The notes: generated by a model from the letters alone, not told the origin. Counted from the first letter of the stretch, positions 1 through 5,408 are shown. The stretch is DNA of 8,152 bases from UBA1081 sp045537555 (GCA_045537555.1 JAZSPR010000088.1:1-8152), one strand, 5' to 3'. Numbers and translations are program-made.

Positions 1-444
1 AAAGAGGACAATCTGTACTTCGTCAAGGGCGATAATCCTATGTGTATTTATCACTTTCCCGAAATCGGAGTATATATCTATGCTTCAACGGAAGACATTC
101 TTAAAAAGGCTCTGAAGAAGATTCCATACAGATTCGGTAAGGGAACTAAGGTTGAATTATCCTGTGGTGATATTCTGAAAATCAATCGTTACGGCAGAAT
201 CATAAAGTCAAAGTTTGATACGGAGCTTCTTGACACTTACAACTACTATGCATATCCGTCATACAGAAGATATACATTTACCTTTGATGCAAAACCGACC
301 ATATCACGAAACAATGAATACATACAACTGCTGAAAAAACATGCATCGTATTACGGCTACACTGAGGACATCGTTGATATGCTCATTGATGAGGGATATT
401 CAACCGATGATATTGAAGATATGCTGTATTGTGGTGTTTTCTGA
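1..444 (+). CDS. Class II glutamine amidotransferase-like protein, 3' part (5' end outside window)
   Basis: The reading frame is open from base 1 and stops at 442-444, giving 147 visible residues. The ATG at 40 lies inside an open frame with no ribosome binding site before it, so I treat it as internal and the gene as cut by the window edge. The visible part begins KEDNLYFVKGDNP, then IGVYIYASTEDILKKAL, which matches the later part of Ntn-type glutamine amidotransferase domains as I remember them; the catalytic N-terminal Cys would lie upstream and is not seen. The C-terminus (residues about 115-147) has helical, acidic repeats of the form DIVDMLIDEG and DDIEDMLYCG, often seen in the Clostridia version that sits in mobile elements next to recombinases. 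A recombinase follows 118 bases downstream. The family call is from memory of the pattern and is moderate. Confidence 0.6.
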   Translation, partial: KEDNLYFVKGDNPMCIYHFPEIGVYIYASTEDILKKALKKIPYRFGKGTKVELSCGDILKINRYGRIIKSKFDTELLDTYNYYAYPSYRRYTFTFDAKPTISRNNEYIQLLKKHASYYGYTEDIVDMLIDEGYSTDDIEDMLYCGVF

Positions 445-562
445 TGTGCCAATAGGGTGTACCCGTATGACATACTTGCAAAGTATCCCATTAGGGTTGT
501 TTTCACAATTTTGGGATATGTCAAAAAGAAATACAACCCTATTGAGAAAATGAGGTGATAAC
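445..562. other. Recombinase upstream spacer with repeated arms, candidate res-type site
   Basis: This 118-base spacer holds three copies of one motif: AATAGGGTGT at 451-460, TTAGGGTTGT at 491-500, and the inverted form ACAACCCTATT at 533-543. A second inverted pair is TATCCCA (484-490) and TGGGATA (512-518), and a third is GACATA (469-474) and TATGTC (517-522). Small serine recombinases commonly bind several imperfect inverted subsites just upstream of their own gene, so this is a reasonable candidate for the recombination site or an autoregulatory operator. I cannot identify the crossover dinucleotide. The ribosome binding site GAGGTG (552-557) of the recombinase lies in the same spacer. 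Confidence 0.4.
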
Positions 563-1114
563 TTGAAAATCGGATATATCAGAATCAGCACAACCGATCA
601 GAACACGGCAAGACAGGAAGTTCTTATGAACGAACTCGGTGCAGAACAGGTATTCATTGACCGTATGAGCGGAAAGAATACAGACCGTCCTGAACTCAAA
701 CGGATGATGAATTTTGTCCGTGAAGGTGATGTTGTTATTGTTGAATCAATCAGCCGATTTGCCCGTAATACCAAAGATCTGCTGGAGCTTGTGGATCAGC
801 TTACCGAAAAACAGGTAGAGTTTATATCAAAGAAAGAAGCTATCGACACCACAACTCCGACAGGTAAATTTATGCTGACAGTCTTCGGTGCTGTTGCAGA
901 GCTTGAACGAGAATATATACTGCAACGGCAGAAAGAGGGCATAGCAATAGCAAAACAGAACGGTGTTTACAAGGGCAGAAAACCGATTGAGCATCCGAAG
1001 TTCAGAGAAGTTGTTGCTATTTGGAAAGAAGGTGATATAACGGCAACAGAAGCGATGAAACGGCTTGACATGAAGCCAAGCACATTTTATAGAAAAGTGA
1101 AGGAGATGACATGA
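563..1114 (+). CDS. Small serine recombinase (resolvase/invertase family)
   Basis: This 183-residue protein has the length and layout of Tn3-type resolvases and DNA invertases. The catalytic core opens with GYIRISTTDQN; Ser9 is the expected nucleophile and Arg7 the nearby active-site arginine. The second cluster ISRFARNT (63-70) supplies Arg65 and Arg68; the position that is Asp in gamma-delta resolvase is Ser64 here, as in many Firmicutes relatives. FIDRMSG (31-37) and TPTGKFMLTVFGAVAELERE (98-117) are also typical, the latter leading into the long dimer helix. A C-terminal helix-turn-helix (about 157-180, ending PSTFYRKVKEM) would bind DNA. Translation starts at TTG 563, set by GAGGTG at 552-557 with a 5-base spacer. 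The stop overlaps ATGA at 1111-1114, next to the start of a mini-gene. Likely role: resolution or inversion within a mobile element; its target is not proven. Confidence 0.92.
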   Translation: MKIGYIRISTTDQNTARQEVLMNELGAEQVFIDRMSGKNTDRPELKRMMNFVREGDVVIVESISRFARNTKDLLELVDQLTEKQVEFISKKEAIDTTTPTGKFMLTVFGAVAELEREYILQRQKEGIAIAKQNGVYKGRKPIEHPKFREVVAIWKEGDITATEAMKRLDMKPSTFYRKVKEMT

Positions 1115-1198
1115 ATGCAGTGGGCATTTTTAGGATTTGTAACAACATTTTCGGTGTTATTCATTGCCGAAAAATCATTAAAACCCTGTACAGAATAA
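1115..1198 (+). CDS. 27-residue hydrophobic mini-protein
   Basis: A short open frame starts at ATG 1115, with AGGAG at 1101-1105 giving a 9-base spacer. The product begins MQWAFLGFVTTFSVLF and ends KSLKPCTE: residues 3-18 form one apolar stretch long enough to sit in a membrane, followed by a polar tail with one Cys. It starts directly after the recombinase stop, so the two are probably cotranscribed. A rival ATG at 1111, overlapping the recombinase stop, would give a basic 32-residue peptide (ending YRIRRW) in another frame; I prefer 1115 for its better spacing and membrane-like composition. Function unknown; possibilities include a holin-like or toxin-like peptide or a small membrane accessory of the element. 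Confidence 0.45.
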   Translation: MQWAFLGFVTTFSVLFIAEKSLKPCTE

Positions 1199-1210
1199 GG
1201 AGGTGGTAAC

Positions 1211-1318
1211 ATGACCGCATTACTGGCTTTAGTCAGCGGACCTCTTGCAAATTTCGCAGAAGGCGCAATCCTCGCTGTAACAGTTTTTCTTGCAAGCAAG
1301 GGTATTAAAATCAGCTAA
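1211..1318 (+). CDS. 35-residue hydrophobic mini-protein
   Basis: ATG 1211 is preceded by a near-perfect Shine-Dalgarno sequence AGGAGGTGG (1199-1207) with a 3-6 base spacer depending on the core chosen. The product begins MTALLALVSGPLANFAEG, continues AILAVTVFLASKG, and ends IKIS. Two apolar stretches (3-9 and 19-29) flank a short loop with one Glu, suggesting a hairpin or one long membrane helix. It starts 12 bases after the stop of the 27-residue gene and is followed 21 bases later by an intrinsic terminator, so it is the last gene of the recombinase transcript. The strong ribosome site and tight packing are the main reasons to call it real. I do not recognise a family. Confidence 0.55.
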   Translation: MTALLALVSGPLANFAEGAILAVTVFLASKGIKIS

Positions 1319-1339
1319 CATATTTCACCCCATATAAAA

Positions 1340-1388
1340 CTCCCTCATACGGTAAGCTTAATGCAAACCGTATGGGGGAGATTTTTTT
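1340..1388 (+). terminator. Intrinsic terminator of the recombinase transcript
   Basis: The arms CTCCCTCATACGGT (1340-1353) and ACCGTATGGGGGAG (1367-1380) pair over 14 positions with one G-U wobble, around a 13-base loop, followed by ATTTTTTT at 1381-1388. This is a strong + strand terminator. In the other direction the stem is followed by TTTTAT only, so it may also weakly stop the long - strand operon that ends at 1433. Bases 1389-1432 hold nothing else I can identify. Confidence 0.9.
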
Positions 1389-1432
1389 GACCTCATTATA
1401 TAAATCAATCGAAATACTGATTTTCACCATCG

Positions 1433-1840
1433 TCAGAAATATTCCGAAGATTCTTCAATTGCATATCTTGTAGTTCCTTCAAATATTGTTTCAGTATAAC
1501 GATTAATATCTGATTTAGCCTGGTTCATAACTTCTATTATTAATAAAAATGAAATTAACGCAAGTATAATAAATACAACGGCAAGTATGATTCTCCTTAA
1601 AACTATTTTTCTTTTTATATACTTTATATCGTTTTCGGTCATAAATGATTTTGCCAGTTCCTCGGGACTGCCGAAGTGCTTATAAATCAGGTTTATGTCC
1701 GTTATATTATTGCTTTCCGCATAATCGAAAACAGAATTTCTGATGTCCGTTACCGTCTGTTTTTTTATTTTTCTGTTGCAGACAAGGTTTTTTCTGACTT
1801 CTGAAATATATAAATTTATTTCATTTTCAATTGTTTTCAT
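1433..1840 (-). CDS. HAAS/DUF1700-like membrane protein P8 (last of eight)
   Basis: A 135-residue product starting MKTIENEINLYISEVRKN. The frame is open further upstream to 1957, but that extension only reads through the preceding gene; the ATG at 1840 has GGAGAG nine bases before it and puts Cys21 and FGSPEE (56-61) in the same register as the other seven copies. The N-terminal helical domain covers about 1-80, with a basic run KYIKRKIVLRR before a very apolar helix (about 84-103). The outer tail (104-135) is acidic, ending EESSEYF. It overlaps the end of P7 by 14 bases. It is the most diverged subfamily B member, with NKXK-type changes such as CNRKIKK at 21-27. Probable inner-membrane signalling partner of PadR (inferred). 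Confidence 0.85.
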   Translation of the reverse strand: MKTIENEINLYISEVRKNLVCNRKIKKQTVTDIRNSVFDYAESNNITDINLIYKHFGSPEELAKSFMTENDIKYIKRKIVLRRIILAVVFIILALISFLLIIEVMNQAKSDINRYTETIFEGTTRYAIEESSEYF

Positions 1841-2246
1841 TGTTCTTTTCTCTCCAGTTTTCATAATGTGACACAAATTCTCCGCTCTCGTATTCATAGA
1901 CAAGGATGTTTTTCTGTGATTCGACAGCGATAAGATATGATATAAGATAGCAGACACCGTACATTGTCAATGCAATGAGTACCGCCGAAATGATGATTTT
2001 GCGGATATTCGTTGCGTTTTTGATTTTTTTCGGGTCAGTATCGGACAGATGTGCCTGAGCAACCTCCTCAGGGGAACCGAAACGGGAGATTATCTGAGAA
2101 ATATCGGTTATTCCGTTATTCTCGGCATAGTCATATATTGAGTTTTCAATATCATTCATTATTTCTTTTTTCAGTTTTCCGGAGCAGACAAGATTTCTGC
2201 CCACATCGGAAATGTAGTTTCTGATATCCTTCTCAATTGAACTCAT
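1827..2246 (-). CDS. HAAS/DUF1700-like membrane protein P7
   Basis: A 139-residue paralogue. Residues 1-28 are nearly the same as in P5 and P6 (MSSIEKDIRNYISDVGRN, Cys21), but from about residue 30 it departs: NDIENSIYDYAENNG, then FGSPEEVAQAHLSDTDPKKI, the last part resembling P1 (SDADPKKI) rather than its neighbours. A membrane helix spans about 82-107, with an additional Cys at 99. The outer tail (108-139) has several Glu and aromatic residues and ends WREKNNENN. Its ATG overlaps the P6 stop as ATGA (2243-2246), implying translational coupling; the ribosome site AGAGGAAAA lies inside the P6 coding end. The mixed similarity hints at past recombination. Confidence 0.88.
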   Translation of the reverse strand: MSSIEKDIRNYISDVGRNLVCSGKLKKEIMNDIENSIYDYAENNGITDISQIISRFGSPEEVAQAHLSDTDPKKIKNATNIRKIIISAVLIALTMYGVCYLISYLIAVESQKNILVYEYESGEFVSHYENWREKNNENN

Positions 2247-2668
2247 GTGTTTTCCTCTGTTCTGTAAAAATTGCTTTCATCTTCCTGTGAGTAAGGTTCG
2301 TCTTCTATGACGGGACCGCTAAGATAAAAATTAACGCTTTTTCTGTCGATTATAATAATTGTGTGTACAACATACACGGCGACAGCCGTAAGGGCAAGGA
2401 CGGCAAGAACAATAATAATATTTCTTACTTTTATTTTTCTTTTAACCGATTTTACATCGGCTGATAACAGAAATGTTTTTGCCAGGTCTTCCGGTGTGCC
2501 GAAATGAGCGTATATTTCATTTATATCTGTAATTTGTCTGTTGTCAGTATAATCAAGGACAGTATTTTCGATGTCTTTTAATATCTGTTTTTTCAGTTTT
2601 CCGGAGCAAATAAGATTTCTGCCCACATCGGAAATGTAGTTTCTGATATCCTTCTCAATTGTACTCAT
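2243..2668 (-). CDS. HAAS/DUF1700-like membrane protein P6
   Basis: A 141-residue paralogue very close to P5. Over residues 1-80 the two differ at only a few positions (T3, I20, T36, R44, L68). The helical cytoplasmic domain carries Cys21, a KKQILKDIEN helix and FGTPEDLAKTFL (56-67). A basic segment VKRKIKVRN precedes a strongly apolar helix (about 83-107). The tail (108-141) differs from P5 in its middle but ends in the same YRTEENT, because those codons also contain the ribosome binding site AGAGGAAAA of the next gene. Both the start (shared with P5) and the stop (shared with P7) are ATGA overlaps. Likely a recent tandem duplicate of P5. Confidence 0.88.
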   Translation of the reverse strand: MSTIEKDIRNYISDVGRNLICSGKLKKQILKDIENTVLDYTDNRQITDINEIYAHFGTPEDLAKTFLLSADVKSVKRKIKVRNIIIVLAVLALTAVAVYVVHTIIIIDRKSVNFYLSGPVIEDEPYSQEDESNFYRTEENT

Positions 2669-3087
2669 GTGTTTTCCTCTGTTCTGTATAAAATGCTTTC
2701 GTCTTCATATGACACGGAAAGTACTTCTATGGGGGAGTCGGCAAAAAAATGACCGGAAGCATCATGCTGATCAGCAATTACATACCCTATAAACACGGCA
2801 AAAACCGTAAGAACAACAACGGTAAAAGCAAGAACAATATTTCTTGTTTTTATTTTTCTTTTAACCGATTTTACATCGGCTGATGACAGAAATGTTTTTG
2901 CCAGGTCTTCCGGTGTGCCGAAGTGAGCGTATATTTCATTTATATCTGTAATTTGTTTGTTGTCAGTATAATCAAGGACATCATTTTCGATGTCTTTTAA
3001 TATCTGTTTTTTCAGTTTTCCGGAGCAGACAAGATTTCTGCCCACATCGGAAATGTAGTTTCTGATATCCTTCTCAATTGAACTCAT
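2665..3087 (-). CDS. HAAS/DUF1700-like membrane protein P5
   Basis: A 140-residue paralogue and the type member of subfamily B: MSSIEKDIRNYISDVGRN, Cys21, KLKKQILKDIENDVLDYTDN, then FGTPEDLAKTFLSSADV. The membrane helix spans about 83-105 after the basic run VKRKIKTRN, so the N-terminus should be inside and the tail (106-140, with SYEDES and YRTEENT) outside. It lies 10 bases after P4 with AGGAG at 3096-3100, which overlaps the P4 stop region. Its first 180 bases match the start of P4 with about five mismatches by eye, whereas the second half does not match P4. It runs into P6 by an ATGA overlap. Confidence 0.88.
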   Translation of the reverse strand: MSSIEKDIRNYISDVGRNLVCSGKLKKQILKDIENDVLDYTDNKQITDINEIYAHFGTPEDLAKTFLSSADVKSVKRKIKTRNIVLAFTVVVLTVFAVFIGYVIADQHDASGHFFADSPIEVLSVSYEDESILYRTEENT

Positions 3088-3165
3088 ATTTTTATCATTA
3101 TCTCCTTAATGCGATATTTGCAGACAGAGTAGTTACATCTTTGACGCTTTCTGTAAAATATCCGT
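3088..3165. repeat. P4-tail/intergenic repeat, copy 1
   Basis: On the - strand this covers the end of P4 (YFTESVKDVTTLSANIALRR, stop) and the 10-base gap plus ribosome site before P5. It is nearly the same as 3500-3577, with only a few base changes, and here it is read in frame. Confidence 0.8.
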
Positions 3166-3499
3166 GAGTTTCGTTATGAGCATCATATACAATAAAAAAC
3201 ATCACTCCAAGATAAATCATTATGATAGCAACAACTGCCGCAATTATCACCTTTCTGACGTTGATTGCTTTTTTTATGTTCTGAGGTTCTGCATCGGACA
3301 GGTACGCTTTTGCGATTTCTTCCGGTGTGCCGAAATGAGCGTATATTTCATTTATATCTGTAATTTGTTTGTTGTCAGTATAATCAAGGACATCATTTTC
3401 GATGTCTTTTAATATCTGTTTTTTCAGTTTTCTGGAGCAGACAAGATTTCTGCCCACATCGGATATGTAGTTTCTGATGTCCTTCTCAATTGCACTCAT
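3098..3499 (-). CDS. HAAS/DUF1700-like membrane protein P4, A/B mosaic
   Basis: A 133-residue paralogue built from two sources. Residues 1-60 are subfamily B and almost equal to P5 (changes at residues 3 and 23). From FGTPEEIAKAYLSDAEPQNI onward it is subfamily A: 61-80 equals P3, and KKAINVRKVIIAAVVA (76-91) equals P2, also at the DNA level. The switch falls at or near the conserved DNA for FGTPEE. The membrane helix spans about 83-105, and the tail reads YFTESVKDVTTL (114-125). Cys21 is kept. A GGGGATAATG ribosome site lies about 10 bases upstream of the ATG at 3499. The gene appears intact and is probably functional, so this is a recombinant rather than a broken copy. Confidence 0.88.
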   Translation of the reverse strand: MSAIEKDIRNYISDVGRNLVCSRKLKKQILKDIENDVLDYTDNKQITDINEIYAHFGTPEEIAKAYLSDAEPQNIKKAINVRKVIIAAVVAIIMIYLGVMFFIVYDAHNETHGYFTESVKDVTTLSANIALRR

Positions 3500-3577
3500 A
3501 TTTTTATCATTATCCCCTTAATGCGATATTTGCTGACAGAGTAGTTACGTCTTTGACGCTTTCAGTGAAATATGCGA
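3500..3577. repeat. P4-tail/intergenic repeat, copy 2 (out of frame at end of P3)
   Basis: Matches 3088-3165 on the - strand. The P4-type tail peptide and its stop at 3512-3510 are preserved, but P3 enters in another frame and stops earlier at 3545, so 3500-3544 is now untranslated spacer between P3 and P4. Confidence 0.8.
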
Positions 3578-3982
3578 CACTTGTATTGTTACTGCCGATG
3601 ATGTTGTTGAAACATCTTTAATAACATCACTATTATAGTAATAAGCTATATTTTGGCTATGACTGTCGATTATTGCGATTATGAAAGTAATTGCCAACAT
3701 TGCAAGTGCAATTACAATAGCCACAAGTAACATCTTTTTGATATTGATTGCTTTTTTTATGTTCTGCGGTTCTGCATCTGACAGGTATGCTTTTGCGATT
3801 TCTTCCGGTGTGCCGAAACGCTTATAAATATCATCTATGCTTTGTATGTCGGAATTTTCCGTAAATTCTAAAATTGCCTGCCTGATATCTTCAAGAATAG
3901 CAGTTTTGTCAGTATTTCGGCAGGGCAGATAAGCTTTCACCTGCGATAAATATTTTTCAATATCTTTATTAATTTCTGTCAT
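3545..3982 (-). CDS. HAAS/DUF1700-like membrane protein P3, altered C-terminal tail
   Basis: The longest paralogue, 145 residues. Subfamily A N-domain: MTEINKDIEKYLSQVKAYL, PCR at 20-22, DIRQAILEF, FGTPEEIAKAYLSDAEPQNI; apolar helix about 84-105. The tail reads YYYNSDVIKDVSTTSSA (114-130) and then departs into QVSHISLKASKT. In a second frame the same DNA (3587 down to a stop at 3512-3510) encodes AYFTESVKDVTTLSANIALR, which is the P4 tail, and its stop leaves the same 10-base gap before P4 that P4 leaves before P5. So the present P3 end arose by a frameshift or by a deletion that joined it to a P4-type tail out of frame. Ribosome site GGAGG 8-12 bases before ATG 3982, within a padR relic. Confidence 0.87.
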   Translation of the reverse strand: MTEINKDIEKYLSQVKAYLPCRNTDKTAILEDIRQAILEFTENSDIQSIDDIYKRFGTPEEIAKAYLSDAEPQNIKKAINIKKMLLVAIVIALAMLAITFIIAIIDSHSQNIAYYYNSDVIKDVSTTSSAVTIQVSHISLKASKT

Positions 3983-4040
3983 TACTGTTTTTCCTCCCTG
4001 TTAAGTATCAGTACAATTTTCGTTGTAACTTTGTCATAAT
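3983..4040 (-). repeat. Relic of padR 3' end upstream of P3
   Basis: Read on the - strand, these bases align with the last 55-60 bases of padR (4917-4973): shared blocks include the GAATAT start, CTGATACTT-ACAGGGAGG and AAAAACAGTAATG. The match fades away from P3. The relic supplies the ribosome site for P3, and its TAA-ATG overlap survives although no padR frame enters it. Confidence 0.75.
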
Positions 4041-4051
4041 ATATTCAATAA

Positions 4052-4450
4052 TCAAAAAACTCCGGTAAAGTCAACAAATGTTGTCTCTTCTCCTATCACG
4101 ACTGTAAATGTTCCGTAACCGTCACCATGTAAATCTAAAAAAACAGCGATCAAAAAACCTAAAAAAATCAAAAGAGCTGCAACAACTGCCGCAATTATCA
4201 CCTTGCGGACGTTGATTGCTTTTTTTATGTTCTGCGGTTCGGTATCGGACAGATATGCTTTTGCGGTTTCTTCCGGTGTGCCGAAACGCTTATAAATATC
4301 GTTAATGGTTTCTGCTCCGGAATTATCCGCAAATTCTAAAATTGCCTGTCTGATATCTTTAATAATTGCAGTTTTGTCTGCCTTTCGGCAGGGCAGATAG
4401 GCTTTCACCTGCGATAAATATTTTTCAATATCTTTTTTGATTTCGGTCAT
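4052..4450 (-). CDS. HAAS/DUF1700-like membrane protein P2
   Basis: A 132-residue subfamily A member: MTEIKKDIEKYLSQVKAYL, Cys21, KADKTAIIKDIRQAILEF, FGTPEETAKAYLSDTEPQ (Thr62 replaces the usual Ile). The helix about 83-105 follows KKAINVRK and is the donor-type sequence seen in P4. The outer tail (106-132) is short, with HGDGYG and GEETTFVDF, similar in plan to the P1 tail. The start at 4450 has the same GGGAGGAAAAACAGTA-ATG leader as P1 and P3, here carried by a relic of the padR end rather than by an intact upstream gene. Followed by a 69-base gap before P3. Confidence 0.88.
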   Translation of the reverse strand: MTEIKKDIEKYLSQVKAYLPCRKADKTAIIKDIRQAILEFADNSGAETINDIYKRFGTPEETAKAYLSDTEPQNIKKAINVRKVIIAAVVAALLIFLGFLIAVFLDLHGDGYGTFTVVIGEETTFVDFTGVF

Positions 4451-4485
4451 TACTGTTTTTCCTCCCTGTCAGATATCAGCACAAA
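4451..4485 (-). repeat. Relic of padR 3' end upstream of P2
   Basis: About 35 bases before the P2 start repeat the padR end: a CTGATA block, then GACAGGGAGG and AAAAACAGTA. It is shorter than the P3 relic; the rest of the gap (4486-4517) has no match I can see and no convincing promoter. Confidence 0.7.
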
Positions 4486-4517
4486 ATAGTTTTAATTAAT
4501 CATATAGGATGAAGCGT

Positions 4518-4916
4518 TCAATCAATAGCCTGTATATCTATAAATGAAACGCCCTCTTCAATTGTTATGTGTAATGTGCCGTTGTGGTCAAATCGTGAAT
4601 CAATAAAAACTGCTGTCATAAAGCCGACAAATATAATAAGTGCGGCTGCAACAAATGAAATAAGCAATTTATCTCTGTTGATTGTTTTTGTAATTTTTTT
4701 CGGGTCGGCATCGGACAGATACGCTTTTGCGATTTCTTCCGGTGTGCCGAAACGGTTATAAATATCATCAATCGTTTCTGCTCCGGAATTTTCCGTAAAT
4801 TCAAAAATTGCCTGCCTGATATCTTCAAGAATAGCAGTTTTGTCAGCATTTCGGCAGGGCAGATAAGATTTCACCTGCGATAAATATTTTTCAATATCTT
4901 TTTTGATTTCGGTCAT
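4518..4916 (-). CDS. HAAS/DUF1700-like membrane protein P1, directly coupled to padR
   Basis: The first paralogue after padR, 132 residues. Its ATG shares one base with the padR stop (TAATG at 4914-4918), so translation is probably coupled, and its ribosome site GGGAGG lies in the last padR codons. The domain order is the family standard: helical cytoplasmic domain (1-80; Cys21, DIRQAIFEF, FGTPEEIAKAYLSDAD), apolar helix (about 84-105), outer tail (106-132, with a DSRFDHNG stretch and several acidic residues). The pairing of padR with one such gene is the usual minimal module in Firmicutes, so P1 is the likely ancestral position from which the array grew (inference). Confidence 0.9.
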   Translation of the reverse strand: MTEIKKDIEKYLSQVKSYLPCRNADKTAILEDIRQAIFEFTENSGAETIDDIYNRFGTPEEIAKAYLSDADPKKITKTINRDKLLISFVAAALIIFVGFMTAVFIDSRFDHNGTLHITIEEGVSFIDIQAID

Positions 4917-5257
4917 TACTGTTTTTCCTCCCTGTCAAGTATCAGTGCAATTCCTGTTGATATTTCGTCATATTCCTTTTTCATTTGTTCAAGATACTCT
5001 CTGCCTGAGTCTTCAAGATGATAATATTTTCTTGTTCTTCGTTTGCCCACGAGCTTTGAATATGTAGAAAGATAACCTATATCCACCAGTTTATATAATA
5101 TAAGGTAAAGAGTGCCTTCAAGCATTGTGAATCTGCCGCCGCTTTTTTCATCCATAAGCTGAGTTATCTGATAACCGTAAAGGTCTTCCTTGCTCAGAAG
5201 ATGCAAAGCGAGGAGCTCGGCACAGCCTCTCTTGAAATTTTCCTGATTCTGACTCAA
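4916..5257 (-). CDS. PadR-family transcriptional regulator
   Basis: A 113-residue winged helix-turn-helix protein. The family pattern is clear: CAELLALHLLSKEDLYGYQI (12-31), then GGRFTMLEGTLYLILYKLVD (40-59, recognition helix region), GYLSTYSKLV, a basic wing GKRRTRKYYHLEDSGREYL (71-89), and a C-terminal helix about 88-108 that normally forms the dimer. The length is typical of short PadR proteins. The start is TTG at 5257, decided by GGGGTGA (5262-5268); no in-frame ATG fits. It heads the operon, downstream of a sigma-A-like promoter carrying an inverted repeat, and overlaps P1 by one base. PadR proteins usually repress their own operon and relieve it on binding a ligand or partner; here the HAAS-type proteins are the likely partners (inference). 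Confidence 0.95.
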   Translation of the reverse strand: MSQNQENFKRGCAELLALHLLSKEDLYGYQITQLMDEKSGGRFTMLEGTLYLILYKLVDIGYLSTYSKLVGKRRTRKYYHLEDSGREYLEQMKKEYDEISTGIALILDREEKQ

Positions 5258-5296
5258 AAAATCACCCCATAAGACATTGTTCTTTAATATGGGAAA

Positions 5297-5325
5297 ATTA
5301 TAGCATATTTTGTTAAAAAAGTAAA
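5297..5325 (-). promoter_or_regulatory. Sigma-A-type promoter of the padR-P1-P8 operon
   Basis: On the - strand, -35 TTTACT (5325-5320), a 17-base spacer, and a perfect -10 TATAAT (5302-5297). Transcription would start near 5290, leaving a leader of about 30 bases before the padR TTG at 5257. No other comparable promoter is visible inside the operon. Confidence 0.75.
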
Positions 5326-5345
5326 CAAAAAGAAACTCTGTTTAC
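5321..5345. promoter_or_regulatory. Inverted repeat over the -35 box, candidate operator
   Basis: GTAAAC (5321-5326) and GTTTAC (5340-5345) form a perfect 6-base inverted repeat with 13 bases between, covering the -35 element of the padR promoter. This position suits a repressor, PadR itself being the obvious candidate; binding is inferred from position only. Confidence 0.45.
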
Positions 5346-5408
5346 TTGTGTAAGTCCATTTTATCACAAATAATATTGCTTGTAAATACATTTGCTGTAA
5401 ATATATAC

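Noticed and set aside
40..444. Complete 134-residue gene starting at ATG 40
   Set aside because: The frame is open back to base 1 with family-like residues and no ribosome site before ATG 40; it is the 3' part of a longer gene.
341..591. Overlapping open frames on both strands around 341-591
   Set aside because: They overlap the amidotransferase end, the repeat-bearing spacer and the recombinase start, with no ribosome site or family pattern.
1841..1957. N-terminal extension of P8 to an ATG at 1957
   Set aside because: It only overlaps P7 in another frame; the ATG at 1840 has the ribosome site and gives the family register.
3164..3412. + strand open frame antisense to P4
   Set aside because: An antisense shadow of conserved P4 codons; no ribosome site or plausible protein.
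4567..4849. Open frames on both strands inside P1
   Set aside because: They lie within a clear coding gene and read as low-sense alternative frames.
1433..4916. Regularly spaced repeats as a CRISPR-like or satellite array
   Set aside because: The period of about 400-460 bases is explained by eight tandem coding paralogues.
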